From Frigidibacter sp. ROC022 (GTDB lineage Bacteria; Pseudomonadota; Alphaproteobacteria; Rhodobacterales; Rhodobacteraceae): a stretch of DNA of 64,000 nucleotides. Position 1 is the first letter of the stretch, and every line of letters begins with the position of its first letter. The translations under genes were made by a program, and so were the position numbers. This document shows, one piece after another, positions 1 through 10,150 of the stretch. The notes beneath the pieces were generated by a model. That model was not told the origin of the DNA and ran no database searches. It saw nothing but the letters and a program-made list of their open reading frames with translations. The stretch is from assembly GCF_024723735.1 (NCBI RefSeq), contig NZ_JANQDU010000002.1:759001-823000 (forward strand). The letters are read 5' to 3'.

Positions 1-165
1 GAGCTGATGCGCGGGCCGGACGGGTTGGACAAGCCGCTGTCCTGCCCCGGCTCGTTGCTGCGGCGGCTGGCCGAGGCCGGGCCGGAACAGATGCCGCGGT
101 TGCTGGACGAGCGGCGGATGGAGCGTTTCGGCCCGCGGTTCCTGGAAATCCTGCGCGAGGGCTGA
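1..165 (+). CDS. C-terminal end of an unidentified protein (partial)
   Basis: The window opens inside a reading frame that runs 54 codons to a TGA at 163-165; its start is outside. The tail is rich in Arg, Leu and Glu and ends in ERFGPRFLEILREG. That ending resembles the last helix of an HRDC-type nucleic-acid-binding domain, as in RecQ helicases or RNase D, but the match is short and I would not name the gene from it. It converges on the histidine kinase gene next door with only 9 nt between the two stops. Confidence 0.5.
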   Translation, partial: ELMRGPDGLDKPLSCPGSLLRRLAEAGPEQMPRLLDERRMERFGPRFLEILREG

Positions 166-174
166 CCCGCGTGG

Positions 175-2397
175 TCACTCGGCCGCCGCGGCGGGTGGCG
201 GGGGCGCGGCCTGATCCCGAAGGACGGGCCGGCATTCCCCCGGACAGGCGGCCAGAAGCCGTTCGAGGATCGCGGCCTTCTTCAGCGGTTTGGTCAGGTA
301 GTGATCCAGCCCCGCCGCCAGGATCTGCCGGTCGTCGCCATTCAGCGCATGGGCGGTCAGGGCGACGATGGGGACATGCGCGCCGCTCTCCGACTCGGCG
401 GCGCGGATCCGGCGGGTCGCCTCCTTGCCGTCCATGAGCGGCATCGAGATATCCATGAAGATCAGGTCGGGCCGGAAACCGGCATGCAGGGCGACGGCCT
501 CTTCGCCATTGCCGGCGAATCGCAGATCGATGTCGAGCTTGCCCAGCATCTTGTCCAGCACCAGCCGGTTGGTTCTGTTGTCCTCGGCCGCCAGCACCCG
601 CATCTGCCGGCCGGTCGGCGGCCGCGGGGCTAAATCAGTGTCTGACAAGGGCTTTTCAGTGTCTGATGTCGCGTGGTCATCTGCGCCCGGAACAACCGGA
701 AGCGGCAGCGGCGCCAGCGCGGCAATCAGGCTGCCGCGCGAGATCGGACGCTCCAGCCTGCCCATCAGGCCCGAGCCCGGCAGCGCCCCGCTCCGGCTGT
801 CGGTCACGGCCAGGAAAGGCACCGACAGGCCGGCCCCGATCAGCCGCTGCGCCAGCGCCTCCACCGTCATGTCCGGCAGCCGCGCCGCCGCCAGCACCAG
901 CCCGACGTCATCGGGCATATCGGCCAGGGCCGAGCCGGCATCGGCGCGCAGGCTGACCTGCATCCGCAGCGCCATCAGCTGGCTGCGCAGCAGATTGGCC
1001 GAGTCGTCGTCGGGATCGATCAGCAGGATGTGGCGCGGGGCCGGCAGAACCCCGCCTTCGGGACCGGCCTCGGGCAATCGGACCCGGAACCCGAAGCACG
1101 ATCCCTTGCCGGGGCTGCTGTTGGCCCAGATCTCGCCCCCCATCAGCCGCACCAGCCGCTCGCTGATCGCAAGGCCCAGCCCGGTGCCCTCGTACCGGCG
1201 GTCGCGGGCGTTCTCGACCTGGTTGAACTCGCCAAAGACATGGCGGAGCATTTCCGGCGCGATTCCGATCCCGGTATCCTCCACCGCGACATGCACCTGC
1301 CAGCCGTCCGCCCCGTCCGGGGCTCCGGTGACGCGGACCGTGATCTGACCCTGCTCGGTGAACTTGACCGCGTTGCCGACCAGATTGGTGAGGATCTGCC
1401 GGACCCGCCCGACATCGCCCCGGAACCGGGTCGGCAGGAACAGGTCGTAGTCGATCTGCAACTGCACCGGCCTGCCCTGCACCATCGGCTGCATCAGCTG
1501 TACGACCTCCTGCACAGCCTGTTCCAGGTCGAAGGGCGCCGGGTGCAGCGCCATCTTCCGCGCGTCGATCTTGGACAGGTCGAGAATGTCGTTGATGATG
1601 ACCAGAAGCGCTTCACCCGAGTTGCGGATCGTCTCGACAAAGCCGCGCTGCTCCTCGTTCAGCGGGGTTTCGGCCAGCAGGTCGGCCATGCCGACGACGC
1701 CGTTCATCGGGGTTCGCAGTTCGTGGCTCATGTTGGCGAGAAAGGCGGACTTGGCCCGGCTGGCGGCCTCGGCCCGGCGGCGGGCGTCACGCAGCCGCGC
1801 CTCGAACCGGATGTGCCGGGTGATGTCGAGCGCCAGCGAGACCTTGTCGCCGCCCTCGCCCTGTCGGTCCACCAGACGGATATAGATGCCGTTCCAGAGC
1901 CGAATCGTCACCGGCTCGATCCGGTCGCCATGCCAGCGGGCCAGCATCCGTGCCCGCCAGGCTGCCGGATCGTCGCCCCCGATGTCGATCATCCCCTCGT
2001 CCAGCGCGATGGTGAGGATGTCCGAATACCGCGCCCCCGGCGCCACCGCCGCCACCCCGTCAAAGGGCTTCAGCCAGGCCGGGTTGGCGGCGATCAGCAC
2101 GTCGTCCGCACCGAACAGCGCGAAGCCGTCCTGGATCGTGGTCAGCGAGGTCCAGAGCCGCCGCTGCGCCACCGAGACCTTGGTTTCGGCGGCCTGGAGA
2201 TCGACCAGGACGCGGGACTTCTCGCTGCGGACCTCGGCCACCTCCTCGCGTTTCTCGATGATCTCGAAGGACAGGCTGCGGGCATGTCTGGACAACTCCC
2301 GGTTGGCGACCGAAAGCTCGTCCCGGGTCTGCGCCAGCTGCCGTTCCGCCGCCAGGCGGGCACGCCGTTCCTGTGCCAGGCTCTGCGCCTGATCCAT
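175..2397 (-). CDS. Hybrid sensor histidine kinase with C-terminal receiver
   Basis: A 740-residue soluble-looking hybrid kinase with no clear membrane segment. Order: N-terminal coiled coil (about 1-90, heptad-rich, Glu/Arg/Leu), a PAS-like segment (about 90-200, [17 protein letters not shown]), HisKA with the H-box [11 protein letters not shown] (phospho-acceptor His about 225), HATPase (N box, [13 protein letters not shown] box), a degenerate receiver, and a C-terminal receiver with MDISMP (acceptor Asp about 649). I chose the internal ATG at 2397 because GGAG lies 7-8 nt upstream; a longer frame starts at 2436. The linker before the last receiver (about 635-668) holds a rare-codon repeat listed separately. 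Its signal and partner are not visible from the neighbours. It is divergent from the macroglobulin gene. Confidence 0.9.
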   Translation of the reverse strand: MDQAQSLAQERRARLAAERQLAQTRDELSVANRELSRHARSLSFEIIEKREEVAEVRSEKSRVLVDLQAAETKVSVAQRRLWTSLTTIQDGFALFGADDVLIAANPAWLKPFDGVAAVAPGARYSDILTIALDEGMIDIGGDDPAAWRARMLARWHGDRIEPVTIRLWNGIYIRLVDRQGEGGDKVSLALDITRHIRFEARLRDARRRAEAASRAKSAFLANMSHELRTPMNGVVGMADLLAETPLNEEQRGFVETIRNSGEALLVIINDILDLSKIDARKMALHPAPFDLEQAVQEVVQLMQPMVQGRPVQLQIDYDLFLPTRFRGDVGRVRQILTNLVGNAVKFTEQGQITVRVTGAPDGADGWQVHVAVEDTGIGIAPEMLRHVFGEFNQVENARDRRYEGTGLGLAISERLVRLMGGEIWANSSPGKGSCFGFRVRLPEAGPEGGVLPAPRHILLIDPDDDSANLLRSQLMALRMQVSLRADAGSALADMPDDVGLVLAAARLPDMTVEALAQRLIGAGLSVPFLAVTDSRSGALPGSGLMGRLERPISRGSLIAALAPLPLPVVPGADDHATSDTEKPLSDTDLAPRPPTGRQMRVLAAEDNRTNRLVLDKMLGKLDIDLRFAGNGEEAVALHAGFRPDLIFMDISMPLMDGKEATRRIRAAESESGAHVPIVALTAHALNGDDRQILAAGLDHYLTKPLKKAAILERLLAACPGECRPVLRDQAAPPPPAAAAE
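638..668 (+). repeat. Dispersed GTGTCTNACAAGG motif, tandem copy
   Basis: Bases 638-657 fit GTGTCTNACAAGGGNNTTTC exactly and are followed at 659-668 by a second partial copy (GTGTCTGATG). They lie in the linker coding region of the histidine kinase on the other strand, where they force codons rare in this genome (ACT, TTG, TCA, ACT, TTA). See the finding on this motif for the other copies. Confidence 0.5.
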
Positions 2398-2572
2398 GCC
2401 ACTCTCCGGTCTCGCCGCGCCCGTTCGGGGCGTCACTCGGCGCGATCATCCCGCGACAATGTGAAGGCCGCGTTAAGTTCGGTGATCCGGGCCGATCGAA
2501 ATCGCGGGACCCGTTGTCAGGCTGCATCCGCCATGCAAGACTATGCCCATATTGACCGACCGGAGATTTTCC

Positions 2573-5500
2573 ATGCGCCTTGTTACGCTTGCCGCTTCCC
2601 TGATCCTGTCGCTTGGCCTGGCCAATGTCGCACAGGCAGAAGAGCCGGTGCCCCCGAAGCGTCTGATCCTGGATCGCAACACGGACTACCCCGGCGGCGA
2701 CATCCAGTCTTACTTCGACACCACCTATGACGCCTGCGCCGCGGCCTGCCTGGCCAATCCGAAATGCGGCGCGCTGACCTTCAACCAGCGGTCGAACGCC
2801 TGCTTCCTCAAGTCCGGTGTCAAGGACAGCGCCGAATACAATGGCGCCATGTCGGCGCGGGTCCTGGTCACCGACCCGGCGATGGTCCTGAACGGCGCCA
2901 CCCGTGCCGCCGAGCTGGCGTTCCTTGGCGATTACACGATCGACCGGGCCCGCCAGCTGGCGATGAAGATCTCGCAGGAATTCAACGCCGGCAGCTGGGA
3001 TGTCGCCCGGTTGAACCAGGCGGCGGCCGAGGCCCGCAGCCAGGGCAACATCAAGGATGCGATCCTCTATGTCGGCTCGGCGCTGACGCTGTCCGATACC
3101 TCGGATCTCTGGATCGAGTATGCACGGTTGCGGCTGATCAAGAAGATCGGCGGCCAGAACGCCACGACCTATTCCTCCTCGGTGGCGCTGGATGCGGCGA
3201 CCGGCGGCTATCTGCGGGCCACCACACCCGCGGCGCGGATCAATGCGCTGATGGTGCTGGCCGAGGCTCTCGAGGCGAACGGGCGCGGCCGCGACATGAT
3301 CCCGGTGCTGCGGCTGGCAGAATCGATCCAGCCGCGTGACGACGTGATGGCCGCACTCGATTCGGCGTTGGGCAAATACGGGTTCCGGATCGTCGAGGAC
3401 CGGGTCGAAAGCGACCTGGCCAGCCCGCGTATCTGCGCGACATTCAGCGAGCCGGTGCTGTCCGGCGGCACCGATTACGCCTCCTATGTCACACTGGATC
3501 AGGGTGAGCCGGTGGTGACCTCGGAAGGCCGCGACATCTGCGTCGAGGGGCTGGAGCACGGCAAGCGCTACAAGGTCACCTTCCGTGCGGGGCTGAAGGC
3601 CGCCAGCGGCGAGGATCTGGTGAAACCGGCCGAGCTGACCTTCTATGTGCGGGATCGCTCGAAAGCGGTCTGGTTCCCCGGTCGCGGCTATATCCTGCCC
3701 GCCGTCGGCGATGCGGCGCTGCCGATCGTCGGGGTGAACGTCACCGAGGTCGATCTGAAGCTGTCCCGGGTCTCGGACCGGAACCTGATCCGGTCGATCC
3801 AGAACGACTATTTCGGTCAGCCGCTGGGCTATTACGCCTCGCAGTATTTCGAAAGAGAGGTCGCGGAAGAGGTCTGGACCGGCACCGGCACCCTGAACAC
3901 CGAGTTGAACCGCGACGTGACCACCCGGCTGCCGCTGGGCGACGTGGTGCGTTCGCTGACGCCCGGCATCTATGTGCTGCAGGCCTCGATTCCCGGCACC
4001 GACCCCTATGACGATCCGGCCGCGACGCAGTGGTTCGTGATCTCGGACATCGCCCTGGCGTCGATCTCGGGCAATGACGGGCTGCATGTCTTTGCCCGCT
4101 CGATCAACAGCGCCGAGGTGATGCCGGGGGTGAAGATCCAACTGGTGAACCGGGCCAATGCGGTGCTGGGCGAGGCGGTGACGGATGCCGACGGGCATGT
4201 CGTCTTCGACGCCGGCCTGACGCGCGGCCAGGGCGGCTCGGCGCCGGCGATGCTGGTGGCGACGCTGGGCGACGACCTGTCGTTCCTGCCGCTGACCGAT
4301 CCAGAATTCGACCTGTCCGATCGCGGGGTCGAGGGCAATCCCCCGGCGCCGCCGATCGACGTGTTCCTCGCGACGGATCGCGGCGTCTATCGCGCCGGCG
4401 AGGTCATCAACGCCACGGTCCTGGCCCGCGACAACAAGGTCGATGCGCTGTCGGGCCTGCCGATGACGGCGGTGCTCTACCGGCCCGACGGGGTGGAATA
4501 CTCGCGGGTCCTGGGCGAAGACGAAAAGGCCGGCGGCTATGTGTTCAACCTGCCGGTGGCGGGCAGCGCCCCGCGCGGCACCTGGCGGCTGGACGTGTTC
4601 TCCGATCCCAAGGCCCCGCCGCTGGCCAGCAAGCGGGTTCTGGTCGAGGATTTCCTGCCGGAGCGGATCGACTTCGATCTCGACGTGGCCGAGGGCATCC
4701 TGCCGGCGGACGAGCCGGTCGAGATCGGCATCGACGCGCGCTATCTCTTCGGTGCGCCGGGTGCCGATCTGAAGATCGAGGGCGAAGTGCGCCTGTCGGC
4801 GGTGTCGAGCCTGGAGGACTACCCCGGCTACAGTTTCGGGCGCTATGACAAGCGGGTCTCGAGCGGCTTCAACAGCCTGCCCTACGACCGGCGCACCGAC
4901 AAGGACGGCAAGGCCGTGCTGCGCGCCGAGCTGCCGGAGCTCAAGGACGTGACCGGCCCGATGAAGGCGCAGATCGCGGTGCGGGTCTCGGAAGGATCGG
5001 GTCGCCCGGTGGAACGCCGGGTCGAACGCGCGGTGGCGCCGGCCGGCCCGGTGATCGGGATCAAGAACCTGTTCGATGACGGCGAAGTCGCGGAAAACAG
5101 CGATGCCGGGTTCGAGCTGATCGCGCTGGACACCGACCTGAAGCCGATGCCGATGAAGGTCAAATGGACCGTCAGCCGGGTCCGCACCCATTACCAGTGG
5201 TACAAGCTTTATGGCGACTGGAACTGGGAGCCGGTGACCAGCCGCACCCTTGTCGCCAGCGGCGAGGTCTCGCTGGACGGCAGCCCGGTGAAGATCTCGG
5301 CGCCCGTCACCTGGGGCCGCTACGAGATCCGGGTCGAGCGGACGGATGGCGAATATGCCTCGTCGTCCAGCAGCTTCTATGCCGGCTGGTATGTCTCGGC
5401 CGACGCCTCGGCGACGCCCGACACGCTGGAACTGTCGCTGGACGCGCCGCAATACCGGCCCGGCGACACCGCGCGGCTGCGGATCGTGCCGCGCTATGCC

Positions 5501-8029
5501 GGCAAGGCGCTGATCACCGTGCTGTCGGATCACCTGATCCACATGCAGGTTGCCGATGTGGTCGAGGGTGAGAACCTGATCCCGCTGACCGTGACCGAGG
5601 AATGGGGCGCCGGGGCCTATGTCACCGCCTCGGTGATCCGGCCCATGAATGCCGCGGCCCAGAAGATGCCGGAACGGTCGCTGGGGCTGAGCTATGCCAA
5701 GGTCGATCCGATGGAACACGCGCTGTCGGTGGCGGTCGAGGCGGCAGAAGAGGTCGATCCGCGCGGCCCGCTGCCGGTGGCGGTCAAGGTCGAGGGCCTG
5801 CAACCGGGCGAGACCGGCTATGTGACGCTGGCGGCGGTGGATGTCGGCATTCTCAACCTGACCGGATATAAGACGCCGGATCCCTCGGACCACTATTTCG
5901 GCCAGCGCAAGCTGGGGGTCGGACTGCGCGACGTCTACGGGCGGCTGATCGACGGCACCCAGGGAGGGCTGGGCGCGGTGCGCTCGGGCGGCGACGCGAT
6001 GGCCGAGGCCGCCATGGCCAATCCGCCGCCGGTCGAGGAACTGGTCGCCCATTTCTCGGGCCCGATCGAGGTCGGCGCCGATGGTTATGCGCGGCATGTC
6101 TTCGACCTTCCGTCCTTCAACGGCACGGTGAAGCTGATGGCGATCGCCTGGTCGAAGACCGGCGTCGGCCAGGCCGATGACGAGGTTCTGGTTCGTGACC
6201 CGGTGGTCGTCACCGCCTCGGTCCCGCGCTTCCTGGCGCCGGGGGATACCTCGCGCCTGCTGCTCGAGATCGTCCATGCCACCGGCCCGGCGGGCCGGGT
6301 CGGGCTGGATGTGACCGGCACCGGCCTGACCCTGGATCAGGGCGCGATCCCCTCGGGCTTCGACATCGCCGAGAAGGGCAAGGTGACGCTGTCCATCCCG
6401 CTGGTGGCGGGGGCGCAGGGGCTGGCCGGGATCGATGTGAACCTGACCACGCCCGGCGGCAAACGGCTGACCAAGCATCTGAACCTGCCGGTGCAGCAGA
6501 ACGACCCCGAGATCTCGCGCACCTCGCGCTTCGATCTGGCGGCGGGGCAGACCTTCACCCTGGATGACAATGTCTTCGCCGGGCTGGTGTCCGGATCGGG
6601 CACGGCGACGCTGGCGGTCGGGCCGATCGCCTATCTCGACGCGCCGGGGATGCTCGAGGCGCTGGACCGCTATCCCTATGGCTGCACCGAGCAGATCACC
6701 TCCAAGGCGCTGCCGCTGCTCTATCTGGACGAGCTGGCGGTCGCGATGGGGCTGGATGAGCGAGACAATATCTCCGAGCGCATCGACCAGGCGATCACCG
6801 CGGTTCTGGCCAATCAGGACAGCAGCGGCGCCTTCGGTCTCTGGTATGCCGATTCGGGTGACTTCTGGCTGGATGTCTATGTGACCGACTTCCTCAGCCG
6901 GGCCCGGGCACAGGGATATGAGGTTCCGGCCCTGGCCTTCCGCAGCGCGATCGACAACATCCGCAACCAGGTCAACTACGCCGCCGATTTCGACAGCGGC
7001 GGCGAGGATCTGGCCTATGCGCTGCTGGTGCTGGCCCGTGAAGGCGCCGCGACGATCGGCGATCTGCGCTACTATGCCGACCAGAAGGGCGACAGCTTCG
7101 GCACCGCGCTGGCGCAGGCGCAGCTGGGCGCGGCGCTGGCCCTCTACGGCGACCAGACCCGGGCCGACGCGATGTTCCTGCGGGCGCAGAAGCGGCTTGC
7201 CGGGCAGACCGGGGACGAGACCCGGCAGCTCTGGCGCGCCGACTACGGCACCAACCTGCGCGATGCGGCCGGGGTGCTGACGCTGGCGGTCGAGGCCGGG
7301 TCGAATGTCATCGACCGTGATCTGCTGACCGCCCGCGTGGCAGCGCCGCAGGCCTATCGCCGGCTCTCGACGCAGGAATCGGTCTGGACCCTGCTGGCCG
7401 CGCATGCGCTGCTGGGCGACGCAAGGACCGAGGGCATCACCATCAACGGCCAGCCGGTTGACGGGCCGATGGTGCGGGTGATCGAGGATCAGGTCGATGG
7501 CGGCATGGCGCTGGCGGTGGCCAACGGCTCGGCCCGCGACACGATCCTGACCCTGACCACCTATGGCGTGCCGGAAGTCCCGGAACCGGCCGGTGGCAAC
7601 GGCTATGCGCTGGATCGGTCCTACTTCACCCTCGACGGCACGCCGGTCAGTCCCGATGAGGTCAAGACCGGCACCCGCCTGGTCACGGTGCTGACCGTCG
7701 ATCCCTTCGGCAAGGGCGAGGCGCGGCTGATCGTCGATGATCCGCTGCCGGCCGGGTTCGAGATCGACAACCCGAACCTGCTGCGGGCCGGGGACATCGG
7801 GGCGCTGGACTGGCTCGACCTCTCGGCCGAGCCGAACAAGACCGAGTTCCGCCAGGACCGGTTCATCTCGGCGGTGGACTGGCGCTCGGACAAGCCGTTC
7901 CGGCTGGCCTATATCGTCCGGGCGATCTCGCCGGGGACGTTCCACCACCCGGCCGCCAGCGTTCAGGACATGTACCGTCCGCAGTTCAACGCGCATAGCG
8001 ACGCCGGCACGGTGGTCATCACCGAATGA
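2573..8029 (+). CDS. Bacterial alpha-2-macroglobulin with N-terminal Apple/PAN domain
   Basis: A secreted or envelope-anchored protease trap of 1818 residues. It starts at the ATG at 2573 (GGAG 7 nt upstream) with a classic signal peptide ending NVAQA-EE. Residues about 30-105 carry a Cys-rich Apple/PAN-like domain (CAAACLANPKCGALTF, then CFLK). After it come macroglobulin beta-domains, a bait-like region and the thioester motif YGCTEQ (Cys about 1371), so a reactive thioester is predicted. There is no lipobox, unlike the E. coli lipoprotein form. The stop overlaps the next gene, pbpC, by ATGA. The same pairing, A2M with PBP1C, is known from E. coli yfhM-pbpC and suggests defence or repair of the cell wall when the envelope is breached. 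Confidence 0.95.
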   Translation: MRLVTLAASLILSLGLANVAQAEEPVPPKRLILDRNTDYPGGDIQSYFDTTYDACAAACLANPKCGALTFNQRSNACFLKSGVKDSAEYNGAMSARVLVTDPAMVLNGATRAAELAFLGDYTIDRARQLAMKISQEFNAGSWDVARLNQAAAEARSQGNIKDAILYVGSALTLSDTSDLWIEYARLRLIKKIGGQNATTYSSSVALDAATGGYLRATTPAARINALMVLAEALEANGRGRDMIPVLRLAESIQPRDDVMAALDSALGKYGFRIVEDRVESDLASPRICATFSEPVLSGGTDYASYVTLDQGEPVVTSEGRDICVEGLEHGKRYKVTFRAGLKAASGEDLVKPAELTFYVRDRSKAVWFPGRGYILPAVGDAALPIVGVNVTEVDLKLSRVSDRNLIRSIQNDYFGQPLGYYASQYFEREVAEEVWTGTGTLNTELNRDVTTRLPLGDVVRSLTPGIYVLQASIPGTDPYDDPAATQWFVISDIALASISGNDGLHVFARSINSAEVMPGVKIQLVNRANAVLGEAVTDADGHVVFDAGLTRGQGGSAPAMLVATLGDDLSFLPLTDPEFDLSDRGVEGNPPAPPIDVFLATDRGVYRAGEVINATVLARDNKVDALSGLPMTAVLYRPDGVEYSRVLGEDEKAGGYVFNLPVAGSAPRGTWRLDVFSDPKAPPLASKRVLVEDFLPERIDFDLDVAEGILPADEPVEIGIDARYLFGAPGADLKIEGEVRLSAVSSLEDYPGYSFGRYDKRVSSGFNSLPYDRRTDKDGKAVLRAELPELKDVTGPMKAQIAVRVSEGSGRPVERRVERAVAPAGPVIGIKNLFDDGEVAENSDAGFELIALDTDLKPMPMKVKWTVSRVRTHYQWYKLYGDWNWEPVTSRTLVASGEVSLDGSPVKISAPVTWGRYEIRVERTDGEYASSSSSFYAGWYVSADASATPDTLELSLDAPQYRPGDTARLRIVPRYAGKALITVLSDHLIHMQVADVVEGENLIPLTVTEEWGAGAYVTASVIRPMNAAAQKMPERSLGLSYAKVDPMEHALSVAVEAAEEVDPRGPLPVAVKVEGLQPGETGYVTLAAVDVGILNLTGYKTPDPSDHYFGQRKLGVGLRDVYGRLIDGTQGGLGAVRSGGDAMAEAAMANPPPVEELVAHFSGPIEVGADGYARHVFDLPSFNGTVKLMAIAWSKTGVGQADDEVLVRDPVVVTASVPRFLAPGDTSRLLLEIVHATGPAGRVGLDVTGTGLTLDQGAIPSGFDIAEKGKVTLSIPLVAGAQGLAGIDVNLTTPGGKRLTKHLNLPVQQNDPEISRTSRFDLAAGQTFTLDDNVFAGLVSGSGTATLAVGPIAYLDAPGMLEALDRYPYGCTEQITSKALPLLYLDELAVAMGLDERDNISERIDQAITAVLANQDSSGAFGLWYADSGDFWLDVYVTDFLSRARAQGYEVPALAFRSAIDNIRNQVNYAADFDSGGEDLAYALLVLAREGAATIGDLRYYADQKGDSFGTALAQAQLGAALALYGDQTRADAMFLRAQKRLAGQTGDETRQLWRADYGTNLRDAAGVLTLAVEAGSNVIDRDLLTARVAAPQAYRRLSTQESVWTLLAAHALLGDARTEGITINGQPVDGPMVRVIEDQVDGGMALAVANGSARDTILTLTTYGVPEVPEPAGGNGYALDRSYFTLDGTPVSPDEVKTGTRLVTVLTVDPFGKGEARLIVDDPLPAGFEIDNPNLLRAGDIGALDWLDLSAEPNKTEFRQDRFISAVDWRSDKPFRLAYIVRAISPGTFHHPAASVQDMYRPQFNAHSDAGTVVITE

Positions 8030-10095
8030 GCCGCCTGCGCAGGCTCCTGCGCTGGACCGGCCGCCGCGCGCTGATCATCATCGCCGTCGCCCTGTTCCTC
8101 GGGGCGGCGGCGCGTGACCGGTTCGACGCCTGGGTCGATGCGACGGAACTGCCCTCGCTGGTCGCCGAAACCTCGGTCGAGGTTCTGGACCGGAACGGCA
8201 GCCTGCTGCGGGCCTATACGGTGTCGGACGGACGTTGGCGGCTGCGGCTGGAGCTGGACCAGACCGACCCGCTCTTCCTTGCCATGCTGCTGGCCTATGA
8301 GGACAAGCGGTTCTACCGGCATTCCGGCGTCGATCCCCTTGCCGTGGCGCGGGCTGGCTGGCAGCTGATCTCGACCGGGCATCTGGTCTCGGGCGGCTCG
8401 ACCCTGACCATGCAGGTGGCGCGGCTGCTGGAGGATGGCAGCACCGGCGAATGGTCGGGCAAGCTGCGCCAGACCCGGCTTGCGCTGGCGCTGGAACGGC
8501 ACCTGACCAAGGCCGAGATCCTGACGCTCTACCTCAACCGTGCCCCCTATGGCGGCAATCTGGAAGGGCTGCGGGCCGCCTCGCGCGCCTATTTCGCCAA
8601 GGACCCGCGCCGGCTGACCCCGGCCCAGGCGGCGTTGCTGGTGGCATTGCCGCAATCGCCCGAGCGGCGGCGCCCCGACCGTTTCCCCGAGGCCGCAAAG
8701 GCGGCGCGCGACCGGGTGTTGATGCGGATGCAGGCCGCCGGGGTGATCGACGCCGAAACCCTGGCCGCGGCTCTGCGCGAGAAAATACCCGACCGGCGCC
8801 GCGATTTCCCCGCCCTGGCGCCGCATCTGGCCGACCGGGCGCTGGCCGAGGCGCCGCAGACCCTGGTCCACCGGCTGACGATCGACGCCGAGGTGCAGAA
8901 GAAGCTGGAAAGACTCGCCGAACGGGTGACGCGCGAGGCCGGAGACCGGATTTCCATCGCCATTGTCGCGGCGGATCATGTGACCGGCGAGGTGCTGGCC
9001 TCGGTTGGCTCGGCCGGCTACCGCGACGACCGCGCCGGCTATGTCGACATGACCCGGGCGCTTCGCTCCCCAGGTTCGACCCTGAAACCCTTCATCTACG
9101 GGCTGGCCTTCGAGATGGGGCTGGCGCATCCGCAGACCCTGATCGAGGACCGCCCGACCGCCTTCGGCACCTATGCGCCGCAGAATTTCGACGGCCAGTT
9201 CCGCGGTACGGTGACGGTGCATGACGCGCTGCAGATGTCGCTCAACATTCCGGCGGTGATGCTGACCGACGCGATCTCTCCCGACCGGCTTGTGGCCTAT
9301 ATGCGCTCGGCCGGAACAAGGCCGGTGGTGCCGGGCGGACGTCCCGGGCTGGCGGTGGCCCTGGGCGGCGTCGGGGTGACGCTGGAGGATCTGGTGCAGC
9401 TCTATGCCGGGCTGGCCGAGGATGGGCGCGGCGTCGGGCTGCATCACCGGCTGGGGCAGTCCTGCCCGCTGTGCGGCCGGCGCCTGATGCGGGCCGAGAG
9501 CGCCTGGCAGGTCAGCGACATCCTGGCCGGGATGCCGCCCCCCGCCGGCGCGCCGCCGGACCGGGTCGCCTACAAGACCGGCACCTCCTACGGCCACCGC
9601 GACACCTGGGCGATCGGCTTTGACGGCCGGCATGTGATCGGGGTCTGGATGGGGCGCCCGGACGGAACCCCGGTGCCCGGCCAGTTCGGCGGCGGCCTGG
9701 CGGCGCCGGTGCTGTTCGAGGCGTTCAGCCGCCTGAAGCCGGGGCTCGACCCGCTGCCGCCGCCACCGCCGGGCACGCTGATCGTCGGCAATGGCGGGCT
9801 GCCGCAGCCGCTGCGCAACTTCCGCCCCCGCGACGCGCTGTTCCGTCCCGATGCCGATGCGCCCGCCGTCGCCTTCCCGCCCGATGGCGCGGTGTTGAGC
9901 GCCGAGGGGGGCCATCTGGTGGTGAAGGTCCGCGACGGCCGGGCGCCCTTCACCTGGCTGGCCGACGGCCGCCCGCTGGCCACCGCAGAGCGCGACCGCG
10001 AGGTTGCCGTGACGCTGCCCGGCAAGGGTTTCGTCACCCTCTCGGTGATCGACGCACTGGGCCGCTCGGCGGTGTCGAAGATCCAGGTGAACTAG
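8026..10095 (+). CDS. pbpC: Penicillin-binding protein 1C
   Basis: A class A penicillin-binding protein of 689 residues. One N-terminal membrane segment (about 12-28) is followed by a GT51 glycosyltransferase (YEDKRFYRHSG, catalytic Glu about 92; GGSTLTMQVARLL), a transpeptidase with SxxK (S351-T-L-K354), SLN and KTG (Lys about 517, YKTGTSYGHRDTWAIGF), and a C-terminal PBP1C-type domain. It is translationally coupled to the macroglobulin gene by a 4-nt overlap. One oddity is a CPLCGRR cluster about residues 482-488, between the SLN and KTG boxes, that looks like half of a metal- or disulfide-binding site. Confidence 0.95.
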   Translation: MSRLRRLLRWTGRRALIIIAVALFLGAAARDRFDAWVDATELPSLVAETSVEVLDRNGSLLRAYTVSDGRWRLRLELDQTDPLFLAMLLAYEDKRFYRHSGVDPLAVARAGWQLISTGHLVSGGSTLTMQVARLLEDGSTGEWSGKLRQTRLALALERHLTKAEILTLYLNRAPYGGNLEGLRAASRAYFAKDPRRLTPAQAALLVALPQSPERRRPDRFPEAAKAARDRVLMRMQAAGVIDAETLAAALREKIPDRRRDFPALAPHLADRALAEAPQTLVHRLTIDAEVQKKLERLAERVTREAGDRISIAIVAADHVTGEVLASVGSAGYRDDRAGYVDMTRALRSPGSTLKPFIYGLAFEMGLAHPQTLIEDRPTAFGTYAPQNFDGQFRGTVTVHDALQMSLNIPAVMLTDAISPDRLVAYMRSAGTRPVVPGGRPGLAVALGGVGVTLEDLVQLYAGLAEDGRGVGLHHRLGQSCPLCGRRLMRAESAWQVSDILAGMPPPAGAPPDRVAYKTGTSYGHRDTWAIGFDGRHVIGVWMGRPDGTPVPGQFGGGLAAPVLFEAFSRLKPGLDPLPPPPPGTLIVGNGGLPQPLRNFRPRDALFRPDADAPAVAFPPDGAVLSAEGGHLVVKVRDGRAPFTWLADGRPLATAERDREVAVTLPGKGFVTLSVIDALGRSAVSKIQVN

Positions 10096-10150
10096 GGGCC
10101 CGGCCCGGTCCGGGTCGCCGCCTGCCGGATCGCGGCTTCCCGGCGGCGGA

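Noticed and set aside
2060-7996. A 1978-codon open frame on the minus strand opposite the macroglobulin gene
   Set aside because: His/Arg/Gln-rich shadow of a long high-G+C gene in the antisense frame; no domains, no start signals.
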